A stretch of DNA of 64,000 nt from the NCBI GenBank assembly GCA_028826165.1, contig JAPDFW010000146.1, positions 1 through 64,000 on the forward strand, written 5' to 3'. The DNA is from Anaeramoeba ignava. Its lineage: Eukaryota > Metamonada > Anaeramoebidae. The position numbers and the translations under genes are program-made. Under the pieces are notes generated by a model. It ran no database searches. It was given only the letters and a program-made list of their open reading frames with translations, and was not told the DNA's origin. This document shows positions 59,701 to 64,000 of this stretch, one piece after another; the stretch's first letter is position 1; each line of letters opens with the position of its first letter.

Positions 59701-61883
59701 ACGAATTTTTGGATCGAGTTCTGATTTCTTTGAGGGTCTTGTGTCCCAGATATTTAAACATGCTTCGATAATTTTGTATTTGATTTTGTTTTGTGATTGT
59801 TTAATTGTTTTCGATGTTGATCTTGCTATTCTTGGAGATTGTAATTTGTTTTGGTTTTCCTGATCACTAATTGTGTTTGATCTACTTTCGTGTGGTTTTT
59901 TTTCATGATCGGTTGTTGATTTTTGTGATTTGTGAAGACATATTTCAGATAAATTAATAAACAACCGATGAAGAAATGGATTGCTTAAATATTTGGAAAA
60001 ATCTCGAAGATTAATTTTGGGATTTGTTTTGGATCGTTGAATTGAAGATAATGGTGGTGGTTTTGGAAGTGAAGATGGTGCTAATTTAATATTTACAAAT
60101 ATTTTTTTTAATAATAATAATAAATAAATAAATTCAATAAGAAAAAAAAAATATCAAATTATAAATTAATAAATCCACTTCTATTTACGGGAATAATCTT
60201 TTTTTGGATTGGATAAATTAAAAGATTCTTCATTTAAATTATCTAGAGAAATTTCATTTTCATTAATTGTTTCGTAAACCCAATCTTGTGGAAAAGTATA
60301 TGCAACCCATAAAATTAGATCGGATAGGTAATAGAGTTTTGGATTTTTACAGACTGCAATTTCTGAGTCTGGAATATTAACTATAATTTCTCGAAGAAGT
60401 TGTAAAATGATCATTCTCTTTTCAAATCCAAGGTATTTTGAATTTTGATTTTTTATTTGATTTTGATTTTCATTCAAATTTTCATAAACAATAGAAGGAG
60501 GACGAAGTTGTGAAATTACAAGATTTGAAGCTTGAGTTGTGAGTTCTTTTGAAATTAAACCATGACTAAATGTGAAAAGAAGAAGATTTAACAATGAAAT
60601 ATGAGTTTGAGATAGAATTTCGGTTCGTTTGATTTTCTGTTCGAATTCATTAAACAAATCAGTAAATACTTGAATAAAATGAATCAAAAGAAAAAGAAGA
60701 AGGAAATCAATTTGTTTGTTTTTAAAAGAAGAAAACATCAAAAATAAGAAATACAAAATAATAAATCTGTAATAAAAAGCTCAGAAATCCAGGATAAATA
60801 AGGTTTTCCTGTTATTGAAATATCATAAAGATTAATTTCTTCATCTTCTTCTCGATCAATCACATTAATTTTATCGTTATTTCCATGTTCAATATTTTGT
60901 GGAACATGTTTTTCAAACTGATAATCATTCATAAGAAAAAAGCAAAGAATTCTGTTGATTGAAGAACAAATATAAATATAAATATCAAAATCATCATCAA
61001 CATTAACATCAATATTAGTATTATCAACATCTCGAGAATTTGATTCTAAATTTTGCTTTAAACTCAACTTTTTTTTTTCAATTTGAAAAATAATGTTTAA
61101 ATAAATAAATAAGAATAGAAATATAAATACTTTTTTAGCCAAATTGAAAGCTTTAGCATAAACAACAAGCCCTAGTTCAACTAATATATCAAATAAACCA
61201 TATTTAAAAAGTATTGCTCTATTAAATCGAGAATTTGAAAGAATAACAAGCATTTCTAAAGAAAGAATCTCGATTTTGTCATTATTTTTTGTTTGATAAA
61301 TTTCATTTGTAATATTTGCTAATTGTTGAAAAATTTTTTTGTAAAATCATTTTGAAAATATAATTTTCTTTTGTCAATTTGAATTCGAAATGGTAATTTT
61401 ATATTATATTTTATTTTATTTTGTTTCACCTTGTGATTTTTTTAAATGTAAAAGATAAAAAACTAAATTTCTTAATGTTTCAAATATTAAACGAGTTGGA
61501 TGTGCTTCATCGTTTTGAATTGCTTGAGAAAATTGTTCGAAATCAAATTTATTTGAAATTTCATTTTCTTTTGGTTTCCAATCTTGATAATTTTGTAAGA
61601 ATAATTGAGCAAAGTTGTGAAACCATTCATTATGTGTTTGCTTTATAATTTTTATAATTATTATTAATTATTTATTAATTATTTATTTATTTATTTATTA
61701 TTATTTATTTACAACATCTTTTATTTCAATTGATTTTTTCCATAAATTTTGTATTTCTAATCCTTTTGGATTATGTTTTTCAAATCCAGAATTTTCAAGT
61801 ATTTTTGAAAAATAATGTGTTTGAAATTTTTGGAAATTAATTTGTTTTCTGTTCCGAAATAATGAACCAAAATTTGTTTCCAT
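50742..61883 (-). CDS. BEACH-WD40 giant protein (neurobeachin/LRBA/Lvs type), frame-broken
   Basis: ATG at 61883; roughly 3,300-3,400 residues. Order: N-terminal helical region (NDEAHPTRLIFETLRNL), ARM-like helices, a ConA-like sandwich (SSKGYTFFTWIRVESF, KWIFLALTQTPEKKSKIKLY), an NQ/NLNEN run, more helices, a conserved pre-PH segment (ERGVWGNPLTKE, MRWKLDKTEDSCRRRRKLKP), PH-BEACH, the BEACH domain (LMLLNTIAGRTYNDISQYPI, FVHINRLALESEYISSNLHK) and C-terminal WD40 repeats (DVVTCLALGFNSTDHILATG, VLYGHDDVVTCLAISLDLDL, VRRGRYVRSV). Introns include 61641-61712, 59400-59547, 57832-58033 and 52355-52702. Single-base frame changes occur near 61425, 61350, 60745, 58885, 56700, 56350, 54600 and 53490. 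Such proteins act in vesicle, lysosome or contractile-vacuole traffic. Confidence 0.88.
52355..52702. repeat. ATATTAAAT repeat intron in the BEACH gene
   Basis: Intron inside the BEACH domain, between codons for YYGSHYSNAG and IVVSYLVRCEPF. Units are tattaaa and taataaa. Donor GTTAAT at 52702, acceptor AAAAG at 52355. Confidence 0.82.
57832..58033. repeat. AATTTATAAATGAATTTT repeat intron in the BEACH gene
   Basis: Ten or so units of aatttataaatgaattttaa with small length changes, just upstream of the ConA-like domain. Donor GTAAAA at 58033, acceptor TTAAG at 57832. Confidence 0.8.
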
Positions 61884-62261
61884 TTTTGTTTTGTTTTGTT
61901 TTAATAAAAAAAATATAAAATTATTTTATAAACAAAAGAAAAAAAAAATAATCAATAAAAAAAAAAAATGAAAATAAAAAAAATTAAAAAAAATTTGGAT
62001 TTTTTTTTTTAATTTGAAAAAGAAAAAAAAGAAAAAAAAAGAACAAAAGTATAAAATAATCACTTGAAAAGAAAAAAAAAATGAAAAAAAAAAAAGATCA
62101 AAAAAAAAATTGATTTTGAATGAAAATTTTGAATGAAATTAATTTTGTTTTTGTTTTTTAAAAAAAGATAACTAAAAAGTTCTTTTTTTTTTTTGATTGA
62201 TTTCTTAATTCAAAAGAGAATTAAAAGGATGAAAATAAATCAAATTAGTGCTCTTTTTTTT
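61884..62261. other. AT-rich spacer, A-run rich
   Basis: Upstream region of the BEACH gene and 3' flank of the Rho gene. Contains many GAAAAAAAA-type runs and no recognisable gene or structured RNA. Confidence 0.5.
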
Positions 62262-64000
62262 TTATAAAATAAGACATCTTCTTTTTTTAGGTTCTTCTTT
62301 TTTAGTAAATTTTAAAATTGTACGAATAGATTCATCAAAAATTGTTTTGAGATTTACACTTGTTTTTGCTGAACATTCTAAATATTTATCTGCATGAATT
62401 TCTTGAGCAAGTTGTGATCCCTTTTTAAATTTTAATTATTAATTTTAATTTTAATTTTTGATTTTAATTTTAATTTTAATTTTAATTTTAAATTTTAAAT
62501 TTAATTTTAAATTTTAATTTTTAAATATTAATTTTAATTTTAATTTTAATTTTAATTTTAAATTTTAATTTTAATTTTAATTTTAATTTTAATTTTAATT
62601 TTAATTTTAATTTTAATTTTAATTTTAATTTTAATTTTTTTAAATTTTAATTTTAATTTTTAATTTTAATTTTAAATTTTAATTTTAATTTTAAATTAAT
62701 TTTAAATTTTAATTTTAAATAATTTTAATTTTAAATTTAATTTTAATTTAAATTTAATTTTAATTTTAATTTTAAATTTTAATTTTTAAATTTTAATTTT
62801 AAATTTTTCAGCATTATTTTTACGAAGCTCTTCTTGTGCAGCAGGATCATTTCTTAAATCTGTTTTTGTTCCAACTAAAATTGTTGGAGCTTCTGGACAA
62901 TAATGTTTAACTTCACCAGCCCACTTTATTATTATTATAATAAAATATTGTTTAAATATATTTTAATAAATATATTATTTTATATTTTAATAAAATATAT
63001 TTTTAATTTTAATTTTTAATTTTAATAAATATATTATTAATAAATATTTTAATATATTTTTATAATTTTAAAATTTTAAAAAATATAATGTTAATAAATA
63101 TATTAATAAATATATTGTTAATAAATATATTGTTAATAAATACATAATATTGTTAATAAATATATTGTTAATAAATATATTAATAAAATCAGCATTAATA
63201 TTTTTAATAAATATATTATTAATAAAATATTGTTAAAAATATCTTCTTAATAAATATAGCAGGATCATTTCTAAAAATCTTATTAATAAAAATTTTTGTT
63301 TCCATTGTTAAAAATTGTTGTTAATAAATATTCTGGACAATAATGTTAATTTAACATTAAATATTTTATTAGCCCATATTTTAATAAATATATTATAATA
63401 AATATATTTTTAATATTGTTAATAAATATATTATTAATAAATATATTGTTAATAAATATATTGTTAATAAATATATTGTTAATAAATATATTGCCAATAA
63501 ATATATTTTTAATAAATATATTATTAATAAATATATTGTTAATAAATATATTGTTAATAAATATATTGTTAATAAATATATTGTTAATAAATATATTATT
63601 AATAAATATATTGTTAATAAATATATTGTTAATAAATATATTGTTAATAAAAATATATAAAAATATATTATTAAAAATATAATATAAATATATTATTAAT
63701 AAAAAATTGTTAATAAAATATATTGTTAATAAATATATTGTTAATATTATTAATATTGTTAATAAATATATTGTTAATATTATTAATATTGTTAATATCA
63801 TTGATAAATCAAACCTTTTCTCGAACATTTTTATAGGAAATTTGACTATCAACAGAGAAACAAATCAAAACAATATGAGCATTAGGATAACTTAACGGTC
63901 TAAGTGAATCATAATCTTCTTGACCTGCAGTATCCCAAATACTTAATTCATAAGGTTTTCCATCAACATCAAACTTAGAATTATAATTTTCAAAAACTGT
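62262..64000 (-). CDS. Rho-family small GTPase, 5' part beyond the window
   Basis: Visible exons: 63815-64000 (continues off the window), about 62804-62923, and 62262-62420. Motifs: switch I end [14 protein letters not shown], switch [27 protein letters not shown] joined to [24 protein letters not shown] (guanine specificity), [13 protein letters not shown], and a basic tail KKRRCLIL whose CAAX box ends in Leu, predicting geranylgeranylation. Rho proteins control actin and polarity. The P-loop lies outside the window. Introns are 62924-63814 (GTTTGA..ATAAAG) and 62421-62803; the latter has no GT at the expected donor position after NNAEK, although the acceptor and phase are fine. Confidence 0.9.
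62421..62803. repeat. TAATTT hexamer intron in the Rho gene
   Basis: Mostly (TTTTAA)n with TTTAAA variants. The acceptor AAAAAG at 62421-62426 is clear, while the donor side reads tttaaaattaaa with no GT. Confidence 0.75.
62924..63814. repeat. AATAAATATATTGTT repeat intron in the Rho gene
   Basis: Upstream visible intron of the Rho gene. Dense 15-bp units aataaatatattgtt/aataaatatattatt occupy 63110-63180 and 63410-63800; the centre contains a broken exon-like copy. Confidence 0.82.
63190..63377 (-). other. Repeat-invaded ghost copy of the middle Rho exon
   Basis: Short exact matches to the exon at 62804-62923 occur in the same order and orientation: cagcatta (63190; exon 62809), agcaggatcatttct (63258; exon 62840), aaaattgttg (63311; exon 62877), ttctggacaataatgtt (63331; exon 62891) and agcccat/agcccac (63371; exon 62918). 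Between them exon sequence is replaced by aataaatat-type repeat units. It cannot code. Confidence 0.7.

Noticed and set aside
61074-61136. Transmembrane segment VFIFLFLFIYLNII in the BEACH gene
   Set aside because: The 63-bp stretch starts GTATTT and ends AAAAG between in-phase codons, so it is more likely a short intron than a membrane helix.
63346-63852. 168-residue INNIFINN frame
   Set aside because: A 15-bp repeat inside the Rho intron.
1-64000. tRNA, rRNA or snRNA genes
   Set aside because: I looked for GC-rich cloverleaf or conserved rRNA stretches and saw none; small AT-rich ncRNAs cannot be excluded by eye.

Overview
The window is very AT-rich protist nuclear DNA. Genes have short AT-rich introns with GT..AG ends, use the standard code and sit on both strands. 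The families are eukaryotic: BEACH, RasGEF, Rho, PX-BAR, IRE/Rim15-type kinase, stomatin, Rap1-like and polyubiquitin. Asn/Gln-rich hexamer-encoded repeats, a RasGEF/Rho/BTB-TLDc repertoire and an iron-type alcohol dehydrogenase suggest an amoeboid, possibly anaerobic protist. Anaeramoebae would fit, but this is inference from style; no rRNA or other marker is present.

Layout. 0-6 kb: a frame-broken BTB-TLDc gene (+), then a large calponin-homology protein with PH-like repeats (-). 6.1-15.2 kb: a tandem duplication of a divergent gene pair, a GTPase-RING gene (-) and a divergent polyubiquitin-like gene (+). The second copy is nearly intact. In the first copy the 5' part of the GTPase gene is gone, a 25-bp satellite of about 1.9 kb stands in its place, and the RING remnant has lost zinc ligands. 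15.3-20.4 kb: an ankyrin protein with a Lys/Pro/Glu tail (-), then a 134-bp satellite of 16 units. 20.6-28 kb: a charged protein, a small Cys-rich/coiled-coil gene, an Fe-alcohol dehydrogenase in five exons, an unknown gene and a TTCAATATT repeat field. 28.3-31 kb: two tandem PAS/coiled-coil paralogues (+). 31.2-37.4 kb: an eight-exon IRE/Rim15-like AGC kinase (-). 37.5-40.8 kb: a CH-PX-BAR protein in six exons (-). 41-45.9 kb: an ankyrin-RasGEF (-). 46.4-48.7 kb: a stomatin-like SPFH protein in five exons (-). 49-50.7 kb: a Rap1-like telomere protein (+). 50.7-61.9 kb: a neurobeachin/Lvs-type BEACH-WD40 giant (-). 62.3-64 kb: the 3' part of a Rho GTPase (-), cut by the window end.

Two themes run through the window. 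First, simple repeats expand with a different motif in each long intron, while the splice junctions stay readable; related AAATCA-type hexamers inside exons give NQ, NE or SK runs depending on frame. Second, several genes carry single-base frame breaks, mostly in A/T homopolymers, while others (ADH, CH-PX-BAR, stomatin, PAS pair, ankyrin) have none. I read most breaks as consensus errors. The first GTPase-RING copy is different: it has lost cysteines and a Cys/His segment and looks like true decay.

Functionally the window mixes membrane traffic and signalling (BEACH, PX-BAR, RasGEF, Rho, kinase, stomatin), ubiquitin-type modification and telomere biology. The unit that looks most like a dedicated system is the divergently transcribed GTPase-RING plus non-canonical polyubiquitin pair.
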